A stretch of 6,066 nt of DNA from Hellea sp. (GTDB lineage: Bacteria > Pseudomonadota > Alphaproteobacteria > Caulobacterales > Maricaulaceae). A program made the position numbers and the translations under genes. Shown piece after piece: positions 1-4,845 of the stretch. The notes beneath the pieces are model-generated. The model searched no databases and was not told the DNA's origin. It worked only from the letters and a program-made list of their open reading frames with translations. The stretch covers positions 1 to 6,066 of the forward strand of contig JAHDEU010000149.1 in the NCBI GenBank assembly GCA_020628635.1, in the 5' to 3' direction. Every line of letters begins with the position of its first letter. Within the stretch, counting starts at the first letter, position 1.

Positions 1-263
1 GCGGCCGCACCAAGATGAAGATCGCGCCCGGCAGCCAGGGCGGCAAGCGCATGCGGCTGCGCGGCAAGGGCATGAGCGTGCTGCGGTCCAATCAGCGCGG
101 CGACATGTATGTCGAGCTGGCCGTCGAGACGCCCAACAAACTCACCGCGCGCCAGAAGGAGCTGCTTGAGGAGTTCGCCGAGATTTCCGGTGACGAGGTG
201 AGCCCGGAGTCTGATTCCTTCCTCAACAAGGCCAAGCGCTTCTGGGACGAGCTGGTCGATTAG
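1..263 (+). CDS. dnaJ: Chaperone protein DnaJ, C-terminal part (5' end outside window)
   Basis: DnaJ (Hsp40) is the cytoplasmic co-chaperone that delivers unfolded proteins to DnaK and stimulates its ATPase. The reading frame is already open at base 3 and ends at TAG 261-263, giving 86 visible residues. They match the end of the second substrate-binding beta domain (GRTKMKIAPGSQGGKRMRLR, then KGMSVLR and GDMYVELAVETP). The usual DnaJ tail follows, with LTARQKELLEEF and an acidic, aromatic end (FWDELVD). The J domain, the Gly/Phe linker and the zinc-finger repeats must lie upstream of the window. The first in-frame ATG (base 15) is internal, not a start. In Alphaproteobacteria dnaJ usually follows dnaK; what follows it varies, and here it is an unrecognised membrane protein gene. 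The family assignment is confident. Confidence 0.95.
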   Translation, partial: GRTKMKIAPGSQGGKRMRLRGKGMSVLRSNQRGDMYVELAVETPNKLTARQKELLEEFAEISGDEVSPESDSFLNKAKRFWDELVD

Positions 264-267
264 ACCC

Positions 268-726
268 GTGTCCGCCCGGACGCGCTTCGTCCTTTGGCTC
301 GCCGGGCTGTCCGCCATAGCAGGCCCGGTGACGGCCTATCCGATGATCGCGTGGCAGGAGGACGTGGTTGGCGACCTGATCAAGATCGCCGCGCTGATCG
401 CGCTGAGCAGCGCCGTGATCGGCTGGGTTCTGTGGAGCGTTCTGCATGGGCGGCGGGATCGACCTGTCCCGTGGCGCGCGGCAATCGCCGGAGCGCTGAC
501 GGCGGGCATCGTCGTGACGATGCCTCTGGCGGGCTTTTCGATGAAGACGGAATTGGGTGCGCTGCTGGACGCGGGAGAGCTCGGCTTGGACACCTTCGCG
601 CAAGCCGCACTTGCCAGCATAGCGGCGGGTCTGTCCGCCTATGTCCACGTCACCAAGGCGTCGCTCGGCGCGGTGCTGCTCAGCGCGGGGCTCGGCTATG
701 CGGTGGCCCGGTTCGCGCGCAGCTAG
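268..726 (+). CDS. Hypothetical multi-pass inner-membrane protein
   Basis: I do not recognise the family of this 152-residue protein. It starts at GTG 268, four bases after the dnaJ stop, so it is probably read from the same transcript. No ATG occurs in frame until residue 26, inside the first hydrophobic stretch, which favours the GTG. Hydrophobic segments lie at about residues 7-27, 37-59, 70-91 and 131-148, with a weaker one at 109-127. This suggests four or five membrane spans. A basic loop (HGRRDRPVPWR, about 60-70) lies between spans two and three, and the C-terminus is basic (ARFARS). No catalytic or binding motif stands out. Its stop overlaps the stop of the converging DUF962 gene. 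Codon use and composition match the neighbours, so it looks native and expressed, but no function can be assigned. Confidence 0.72.
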   Translation: MSARTRFVLWLAGLSAIAGPVTAYPMIAWQEDVVGDLIKIAALIALSSAVIGWVLWSVLHGRRDRPVPWRAAIAGALTAGIVVTMPLAGFSMKTELGALLDAGELGLDTFAQAALASIAAGLSAYVHVTKASLGAVLLSAGLGYAVARFARS

Positions 727-1049
727 CGGGGCACGCCCGCCTTCTCCAACTCGGCCGCCAGCGTGCCCGTCAGCCAGTGCAGCGTCATGCGGATGTCCGA
801 CGCGACCGACCACCAGGGCGGCTCGCCGAATGCGGCGGGGCTGTTCTTCTCCACGCCGAAATGCGCGATCAGCGCGTTAATGATTATCGCCGCCAGCACG
901 AGGGCGAGCCAAGCCCACGCGCCCGTGAACAGGCAGAACAGGATCGCCGCGCCGCCCACAATGGTCTGCAGATAGTGCAGCGCGCGGGTCGCGGGTTTGG
1001 AATGCGCCCGGAGGTAGTCGGGCCAGCTATTCTTCCAGGCTTGGATCAT
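723..1049 (-). CDS. DUF962 / Mpo1-like small membrane protein
   Basis: This 108-residue protein resembles the short bacterial DUF962 (Mpo1-like) family. The N-terminal signature is WPDYLRAHSKPATRALHY (His16 and His25), followed by two hydrophobic spans at about residues 29-42 and 45-62. The second signature is AHFGVEKNSPAAF (His63, Glu67, Pro71), then a WWSVASDIRM segment before a short C-terminal helix. Most relatives have Gly before that His; here it is Ala62. The eukaryotic relative, yeast Mpo1, is an Fe(II)-dependent dioxygenase that alpha-oxidises 2-hydroxy fatty acids. Activity of the short bacterial forms is not established to my knowledge, so a role in lipid metabolism is inference. 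The ATG lies inside the end of the avidin-like gene (23-base overlap), with no strong ribosome site, so coupling is likely. It is the last gene of the minus-strand block. Confidence 0.85.
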   Translation of the reverse strand: MIQAWKNSWPDYLRAHSKPATRALHYLQTIVGGAAILFCLFTGAWAWLALVLAAIIINALIAHFGVEKNSPAAFGEPPWWSVASDIRMTLHWLTGTLAAELEKAGVPR

Positions 1050-1464
1050 GGTCTGTCTCTACCGGGCGGAAAGTGGCGAAACCGCTAATGACGCTCTCCC
1101 ACAACCGGTCCGGCTCGTCCTCCTCGCCCACATCGCGCGACAGGTGCCAGAGCGTGCGCAGGTAGTCTCCGTCGCCGTCGGTTCCGACCTGCCCCGACCA
1201 CGCCGTGACGCTGCCGGGCGGATCGAAGACGACGGTGAAGCCCACGACATCGCCCGTGACCCAGCCCGTGAGGGGGTGGCAGCTATCGGGTTCGATCCGG
1301 CCCAGTTCCGAGCAGTAGCGGCCGGACAGGCGGCCATCCTCTGCCGTGTTGATGATGGCGACCGAGCCCGCTTCGTTCTGCCAGACGCCGTCTAGCTCAT
1401 GTGCTTCAGCGGGCGGGGCGAGGCAGGCGGAGAGCCAGAGGGCCGTGAGCAGCGCGGGTCTCAT
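1027..1464 (-). CDS. Avidin/streptavidin-family biotin-binding-like protein, exported
   Basis: This 145-residue protein has the avidin beta-barrel pattern. It shows VWQNEAGS (Asn30, Ser34), LSGRYCS (Tyr50, Ser52), PLTG, VGFTVVF, GSVTAWSGQ (Ser85, Thr87, Trp89), LRTLWHL (Trp106, Leu108) and LWESVISGFATF (Trp122). By alignment with streptavidin these match Asn23, Ser27, Tyr43, Ser45, Ser88, Thr90, Trp92, Trp108, Leu110 and Trp120. Two contacts differ: Phe80 at the Trp79 position and Ala130 at the Asp128 position. Trp122 is the residue a neighbouring subunit supplies in tetrameric avidins. Cys51 and Cys62 flank the lid loop. The N-terminus is an export signal: cleavage after AEA (residue 21) is possible, but LSAC at residues 11-14 also fits a lipobox. 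The start chosen is ATG 1464, whose ATGA overlaps the esterase stop; a longer frame to 1581 would lie in the esterase gene and lacks a signal at its N-terminus. The family call is strong; actual biotin affinity is uncertain. Confidence 0.88.
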   Translation of the reverse strand: MRPALLTALWLSACLAPPAEAHELDGVWQNEAGSVAIINTAEDGRLSGRYCSELGRIEPDSCHPLTGWVTGDVVGFTVVFDPPGSVTAWSGQVGTDGDGDYLRTLWHLSRDVGEEDEPDRLWESVISGFATFRPVETDHDPSLEE

Positions 1465-2732
1465 GAACTCAGCTTTCGCCGGGCCTCGTCCAACGCCTCC
1501 AGCTTGGAGTCGAGCGCGTCGGCGGGGATGAGCACTATGCCTTGCTCCGAGACGAATCGTGCGATCATGCCATCCGGCCACGGCGCGTCGCCGTCGCGCG
1601 CGAACTGGACCATGGCCGTGCGGAAGGCGCTGCTCTCGCCCTCGAACAGGCGTTCATATTGCTGCCCGTGATAGCTCCCGGGTGCACCGTCGCGGCGGCT
1701 GTCATAGATGAACATCGCGCCGCCCAACCCTTTCGCCGCCCGCTGCGACGACAGGAGGTAGCGCAGATCGCCGAAGATGCGCTGTGCGGCCTGTTCGTCG
1801 GAGACAGTGAAGTCGTCCGCATAGGCCGCGCGCAAGGCCGGGCTGTCCACGCGCGCGAGAAAGCCCTCCGGCGTGAAACCCGCGCCCTGCAGCGTGCCCG
1901 CGCCGTCATAGCTGTTGGCGCCTGCGACGAACGGCAGGTCACGTTGGCGCAAGAGCTGGTCGGGCTGTTCTCGCAAGTGAGGCGCGTCGATGTATGGCAG
2001 GTGGTAGGCGTTGAGTTCATTGACGAGCTCTTGCGCCGGAGCGTCCGTGCGCAGCGCGCCGTAGCGGATGCGGGTGCGCTCCTCGTCCGAAGGGTTGTAG
2101 GCTTTGGGGAAGGGCCAGGACCCGTAGCCCGCATGCGACCATGCCTTGTGGAACAGGCCGTCTGCGCGGTCGTCCACCATCATCAGTTGCACGCCCATGC
2201 CGCCCGCGCTGTGGCCGAACAGGGTGACATTGTCGGCGTCGCCGCCGAAGCGCTCTATATTGGCCTGCACCCACTGGAGTGCGGCGACCATGTCGGCCTG
2301 CCCGAAATTGCGAGGGCTTTTCTCGTCCCAGCCCGGCCAGTCGTGAAAGCCCAGCTTTCCGAGGCGGTAGTTGAAGGTGACGACCACGAAGCCGTCATCC
2401 GTGAAGGTGGCGGGGCCGTCGCCGCCAAAGCCATTGATGAACCCGCCGCCATGGATCCAGACCATGACGGGGGCGTTGCGGGCCTCTTCCGGCGCGAACA
2501 CGTTCAGGAACAGGCAGTCCTCGACCATGACGGTCTGGCCGCGCTGCGGGCAGGCGGGACCCATGGACTCGAACGGGGCTGCGTCGGCCCAGTCGGCCTT
2601 GAGTTCCGGGAGTTCCCAGCGCTCGGCCGTGGCATAGGGGATGCCCAGCCACTGCGTCTCGGACGCGCCATCCGGTGCCGCGATGGCCGTGCTGCAGCCG
2701 GCTAGGAGCATAGCGGGAAGCAGCCTACGCAC
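1461..2732 (-). CDS. Type-B carboxylesterase (COesterase family), predicted lipoprotein
   Basis: An alpha/beta-hydrolase of about 423 residues that should cleave carboxylic esters outside the cytoplasm. The N-terminus (MRRLLPAMLLAGC) has a lipobox ending at Cys13, so a lipid-anchored protein is predicted. Family marks in order are GIPYA near residue 30, EDCLFLNVF (71-79), the oxyanion loop WIHGGGF (92-98), FNYRLGKLGF (120-129) and the nucleophile elbow GHSAGG (Ser175). The acid is in NSYDG (Asp276) and the histidine in GSYHGQQYERLF (His355). Relatives more often have GESAG and Glu in an N-x-DEG motif. At 423 residues it is shorter than the usual 500 or more, mostly between the Ser and His regions. 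GTG 2732 is chosen because GGGG lies seven bases upstream; TTG 2738 would add two residues and has no spaced ribosome site. It overlaps nhaC by 8 bases and the avidin-like gene by 4. The substrate is unknown. Confidence 0.88.
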   Translation of the reverse strand: MRRLLPAMLLAGCSTAIAAPDGASETQWLGIPYATAERWELPELKADWADAAPFESMGPACPQRGQTVMVEDCLFLNVFAPEEARNAPVMVWIHGGGFINGFGGDGPATFTDDGFVVVTFNYRLGKLGFHDWPGWDEKSPRNFGQADMVAALQWVQANIERFGGDADNVTLFGHSAGGMGVQLMMVDDRADGLFHKAWSHAGYGSWPFPKAYNPSDEERTRIRYGALRTDAPAQELVNELNAYHLPYIDAPHLREQPDQLLRQRDLPFVAGANSYDGAGTLQGAGFTPEGFLARVDSPALRAAYADDFTVSDEQAAQRIFGDLRYLLSSQRAAKGLGGAMFIYDSRRDGAPGSYHGQQYERLFEGESSAFRTAMVQFARDGDAPWPDGMIARFVSEQGIVLIPADALDSKLEALDEARRKLSS

Positions 2733-4182
2733 CGACAAACCCCAGCACGAGATAGGCCGCGACCGTCAGCCCACCTGCCGTGAGCGCGTAAGGGAGCTGG
2801 GTGCGGATGTGGTCGATATGGTCAGAGCCGGTGGCCATGGACGCGATGATGGAGGTGTCGCTGGTCGGGCTGCAATGGTCGCCGAACACGCCGCCGCCGA
2901 CCGCCGCCGCGATGGCGAGCGACGGGTCGAGTCCGTAGCTCTGCGCCAGCGGCACGGCGATGGGGATCATGATGGCGAATGTGCCCCAGCTGGTTCCGGT
3001 CGAGAACGCCACGAAGCAGGCGATGAGAAACACCAGCGCAGGCATGAGCGCGGGGCTCAGGAAAGCGCTGGTGACATCGGCCGTGTACACACCCGTGCCC
3101 AGCTGGTTGCGGCAGAGATCGCCCAGCGCAAAGGCCAGCAGCATGAGGATGGCCAGCGGCACCATGCCCGCCATGCCCTTGAGCGCCTCGTCGAAGCTCT
3201 CGCGAATGCCGAGAATGCCTTGCAGCTTGGCCATGACCATGGCGAGCAAGGTCGCGAAGGTGGTGGCGTAGAGCACGGCGGAGCTGCCGGAGCCGGAGCG
3301 CATGCGGCTGAACAATGTCTCGCCCTCGCCCGTCATGATCAGGAAAGTCGGGACCAGGACCACCATGGCCGCGATGGGCAGCACCATGTTGATCGCGCGC
3401 TTGGGCGTGCCGGGGCTCGAGCCGACCTGCAGCGTGTCGTCCGGCAGCATGGGCGTCGCGCCGTCGCGCAGCAGCGTGCCGCGCGCTTCGGCCGTGCGCA
3501 TCTCGCCAATGTCGCGGCGGCTGACGATGACGATGAGCAGGATGACCACAATGAGCATGGGATAGAAATTGAGCACGGTCGCCTGCAAGAGCTGCGAAAA
3601 CGGCTGGTCGAGACCTTGGGCCGCTATCAGCCCCATCAGATAGGCCCCCCACGCATTGAACGGCATGAGCACGGACGACGGCGCGGATCCCGTATCCGCG
3701 ATCAGCGCCAGCTTCTCGCGCGGCATGCCGAGCCGGTCGGCGACCGGGCGGTAGAGCGTGCCGACCGTGAGGATGGAGATGTTGGACTCGATGAAGATCA
3801 GCAGCCCGGTGCCGAGCGCGAGCAGTTCGACGAGCACGCGCTGGTCACGGGCTTCGGCCTTCGCCATGCGCCTGTCGAGCCAGCCGAGCAGTCGTTCAAT
3901 GAAGCCCTCCACCCCGCCGGAGCGCTGGATCAGCCGGATCAGCGCGCCCACGACGAGGGTGAAGATGATGATCCGCGCATTGCCCGCGGAGCCGAACACG
4001 CTCACCGCCGCGTCGATGGTGTCGAACGTCGCACCGAGCGGGTTCCAGCCGGCGAGGATGAGGTAGCCCGTCCACAGGCCGAGCGCGAGGCTCAAGAATA
4101 CCTGCCGCGTGAGCAGCGCCAGCGCGATGGCCAGCACGGGCGGCACGAGCGAGAGCCAGCCGGCGGTTTGGGAAACGTCCAT
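2725..4182 (-). CDS. nhaC: Na+/H+ antiporter, NhaC family
   Basis: A 485-residue inner-membrane transporter with about eleven or twelve hydrophobic spans, matching the NhaC group of Na+/H+ antiporters. Recognisable conserved stretches are LVVGALIRLIQRSGGVEGF (about 77-95), ESNISILTVGT (132-142), GSAPSSVLMPFNAWGAYLMG (165-184), FSTGTSWGTF (393-402) and the highly conserved GDHCSPTSDTSIIAS (434-448). A hydrophilic loop at about 222-262 separates the two halves. The family exchanges external protons for internal Na+, supporting pH and salt homeostasis; some COG1757 members carry other ions or organic acids, so the substrate is inferred. ATG 4182 is chosen because it directly precedes the first hydrophobic segment; an in-frame TTG at 4218 would add twelve Pro/Arg-rich residues. 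It is the first gene of the minus-strand block, downstream of a repeat-rich intergenic region. No clear promoter could be read. The gene symbol names the family, not proven orthology. Confidence 0.9.
   Translation of the reverse strand: MDVSQTAGWLSLVPPVLAIALALLTRQVFLSLALGLWTGYLILAGWNPLGATFDTIDAAVSVFGSAGNARIIIFTLVVGALIRLIQRSGGVEGFIERLLGWLDRRMAKAEARDQRVLVELLALGTGLLIFIESNISILTVGTLYRPVADRLGMPREKLALIADTGSAPSSVLMPFNAWGAYLMGLIAAQGLDQPFSQLLQATVLNFYPMLIVVILLIVIVSRRDIGEMRTAEARGTLLRDGATPMLPDDTLQVGSSPGTPKRAINMVLPIAAMVVLVPTFLIMTGEGETLFSRMRSGSGSSAVLYATTFATLLAMVMAKLQGILGIRESFDEALKGMAGMVPLAILMLLAFALGDLCRNQLGTGVYTADVTSAFLSPALMPALVFLIACFVAFSTGTSWGTFAIMIPIAVPLAQSYGLDPSLAIAAAVGGGVFGDHCSPTSDTSIIASMATGSDHIDHIRTQLPYALTAGGLTVAAYLVLGFVGA
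2740..2743 (-). promoter_or_regulatory. Ribosome binding site deciding the esterase start
   Basis: On the minus strand GGGG lies seven bases before GTG 2732, within the last codons of nhaC. The alternative TTG at 2738 is only one base from this run. The spacing therefore favours the GTG. Confidence 0.4.
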
Positions 4183-4253
4183 GCCGCGCGCTCTGCCGTG
4201 CGGGGGGCGGGGTTGCAAGGCGTGTGGGTAGTGACTTGGAAACCGGGTCGAGA

Positions 4254-4283
4254 CGAGAAAGGCCCCGGCCGCAGGGGCCGGGG
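4254..4283 (-). terminator. GC-rich hairpin with short T stretch, possible terminator or leader structure
   Basis: CCCCGGCC (4263-4270) and GGCCGGGG (4276-4283) form a perfect 8-bp stem around a 5-base loop. Read on the minus strand the stem is followed by CCTTTCTCG, a weak T-rich tail. On the plus strand nothing U-like follows directly. Its position, 81 bases before the nhaC ATG on the same strand, means it would stop transcripts coming from the right, or act in the nhaC leader if the promoter is further upstream. The tail is short, so intrinsic termination is uncertain. Confidence 0.4.
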
Positions 4284-4343
4284 ACGGGCATGAGCTCTTT
4301 TCGTCATCCCGGCCGGGCGAACGCGGCGAGTCTGGGGCCGGGG

Positions 4344-4387
4344 CCTGTCGGCTGTGGGACCAAGCCAGCGTCTATCAGCCCGACAGG
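4344..4387. repeat. Imperfect inverted repeat
   Basis: CCTGTCGGCTG (4344-4354) pairs with CAGCCCGACAGG (4376-4387) with one bulged base, around a 21-base loop. It lies in a stretch that begins with CGTCATCCCGGCCGGGCGA (from 4302). That start resembles degenerate copies of the common alphaproteobacterial intergenic family beginning GTCATCCCGG. It is probably a decayed repeat and not a functional RNA. Confidence 0.4.
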
Positions 4388-4410
4388 TCCCGAAACAGCA
4401 GGCCATGCCC

Positions 4411-4423
4411 TTGTCCGGGACAA
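4411..4423. repeat. Short palindrome
   Basis: TTGTCC, a central G, then GGACAA is a perfect 6-bp inverted repeat with a one-base centre. It could be an operator-like site. The phrase TTGTCC-GGGACAA also occurs within alphaproteobacterial intergenic repeats such as the GTCATGCCCGG family, so a repeat remnant is the simpler reading. Confidence 0.35.
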
Positions 4424-4444
4424 AGTGAGATATCAAGGAACTGC

Positions 4445-4564
4445 CCCTCTCCCTGAGGGAGAGGGTGCCCGAAGGGCGGGTGAGGGTTTCAGAACCCGGA
4501 GAGTCTCTCCCAAACCTGAAACCCTCATCCGGCCTGTCGGCCACCTTCTCCCTGAGGGAGAAGG
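4445..4564. repeat. Two-armed inverted intergenic repeat (REP/MITE-like)
   Basis: Two related arms face each other. The left arm starts with the hairpin CCCTCTCCC-TGA-GGGAGAGGG (4445-4465), then GCCC-GAA-GGGC (4467-4477), then TGAGGGTTTCAG (4481-4492). The right arm runs in mirror order: CTGAAACCCTCA (4516-4527, a perfect 12-base complement of the left), a GGCC-TGTC-GGCC element (4531-4542), then CCTTCTCCC-TGA-GGGAGAAGG (4544-4564). The 23-base spacer is 4493-4515. Each arm can fold alone, or both can pair into one long hairpin. Sequences of this LPEGEG-encoding type are widespread between genes in Proteobacteria. No clear flanking target duplication is visible. Confidence 0.8.
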
Positions 4565-4643
4565 ACGACCGCCGAGGAAACGGAGTTCCGCCGCTGACCC
4601 AGCCTAGCCATCCCAACACTCCCCCGCTAACCCACGCTCGAAA

Positions 4644-4649
4644 GGGAGG
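4644..4649 (+). promoter_or_regulatory. Ribosome binding site of the HlyD-stub gene
   Basis: GGGAGG sits four bases before ATG 4654. It is the strongest Shine-Dalgarno match in the window and supports this start over the in-frame ATG at 4465, which lies inside the repeat. Confidence 0.65.
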
Positions 4650-4653
4650 CCAC

Positions 4654-4845
4654 ATGTCCAATCTGTTCCGGCGCGAGGCCATCGCGCGGCGCTCGCGCGC
4701 GCTTTACGGCGAGGTGCGGTTGCGCGCGCCCCTGCCCGGCTGGGCGGTGGCGGCGCTGGTGCTGGGCAGCCTCGCCGTGATGGCATGGATCCTGTTCGGG
4801 CTGGATGTGGACGGCCAGACCGTGTGGAGCTGGCTGCGTGGCTAA
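4654..4845 (+). CDS. Small membrane protein resembling the N-terminal anchor of an HlyD/RaxA-type membrane fusion protein
   Basis: A 63-residue protein with a basic cytoplasmic N-terminus (LFRREAIARRSRALYGEVRL), one hydrophobic span at about residues 29-49, and a short outer tail ending VWSWLRG. The order FR-x-EA, basic stretch, GEV-x-L, Pro and membrane span is that of the first 60 residues of HlyD-type adaptor proteins that work with RaxB/CvaB-like exporters. In those the chain continues about 300 more residues through coiled-coil and lipoyl domains. Here it stops cleanly at TAA 4843-4845, which overlaps the GTG of the transporter (GTGGCTAA). It may be a truncated adaptor, a split adaptor whose remainder lies downstream, or a separate small partner. 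A strong ribosome site argues that it is translated. The resemblance rests on a short segment, so the family call is moderate. Confidence 0.65.
   Translation: MSNLFRREAIARRSRALYGEVRLRAPLPGWAVAALVLGSLAVMAWILFGLDVDGQTVWSWLRG
4826..4829 (+). promoter_or_regulatory. Ribosome binding site of the peptidase-ABC transporter
   Basis: GGAG within the last codons of the stub gene lies eight bases before GTG 4838, supporting that start and coupled translation. Confidence 0.5.

Larger units (their letters stand above)
4183..4653. other. Divergent intergenic region with repeats, no credible gene
   Basis: This 471-base gap separates the minus-strand nhaC block from the plus-strand export genes, so promoters for both must lie here or outside the repeats. 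It holds a GC hairpin near nhaC, two weaker inverted repeats and a long two-armed inverted repeat. Frames run open through it on both strands, but they are Pro/Gly/Arg-rich and repeat-encoded, with no family resemblance. I could not identify convincing -35/-10 boxes on either strand; the 90 bases just before 4654 are the most likely place for the plus-strand promoter. Confidence 0.7.

Noticed and set aside
294..1088. Plus-strand open frame of 264 residues
   Set aside because: It runs out of frame through two better supported genes, is Arg/Gly-rich, and has no protein-family features.
1465..1581. Upstream extension of the avidin-like gene to ATG 1581
   Set aside because: It would add 39 Arg-rich residues inside the esterase gene and bury the export signal; ATG 1464 gives a proper signal peptide and an ATGA junction.
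1542..2705. Plus-strand open frame of 387 residues opposite the esterase
   Set aside because: It is the antisense shadow of a gene with full catalytic motifs; stop-free only because of high GC.
4183..4218. TTG start at 4218 for nhaC
   Set aside because: It adds a Pro/Arg-rich leader of twelve residues with no ribosome site; ATG 4182 directly precedes the first membrane segment.
2641..4293. Plus-strand open frame of 550 residues opposite nhaC
   Set aside because: It is the antisense shadow of the antiporter gene, His/Arg/Glu-rich low-complexity, while the minus strand encodes a clear transporter family.
4224..4607. Plus-strand open frame of 127 residues in the intergenic region
   Set aside because: It is encoded largely by the inverted repeat (LPEGEG-type translation), has biased Pro/Arg/Gly content and no ribosome site or homology pattern.
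4183..4653. A double-glycine precursor peptide gene or riboswitch in the intergenic region
   Set aside because: No small frame with a Gly-Gly leader after a ribosome site was seen, and the hairpins are explained by repeats instead of a known riboswitch fold.
4092..4682. Minus-strand open frame of 196 residues upstream of nhaC
   Set aside because: It covers the repeats and the nhaC start out of frame; no recognisable domain.
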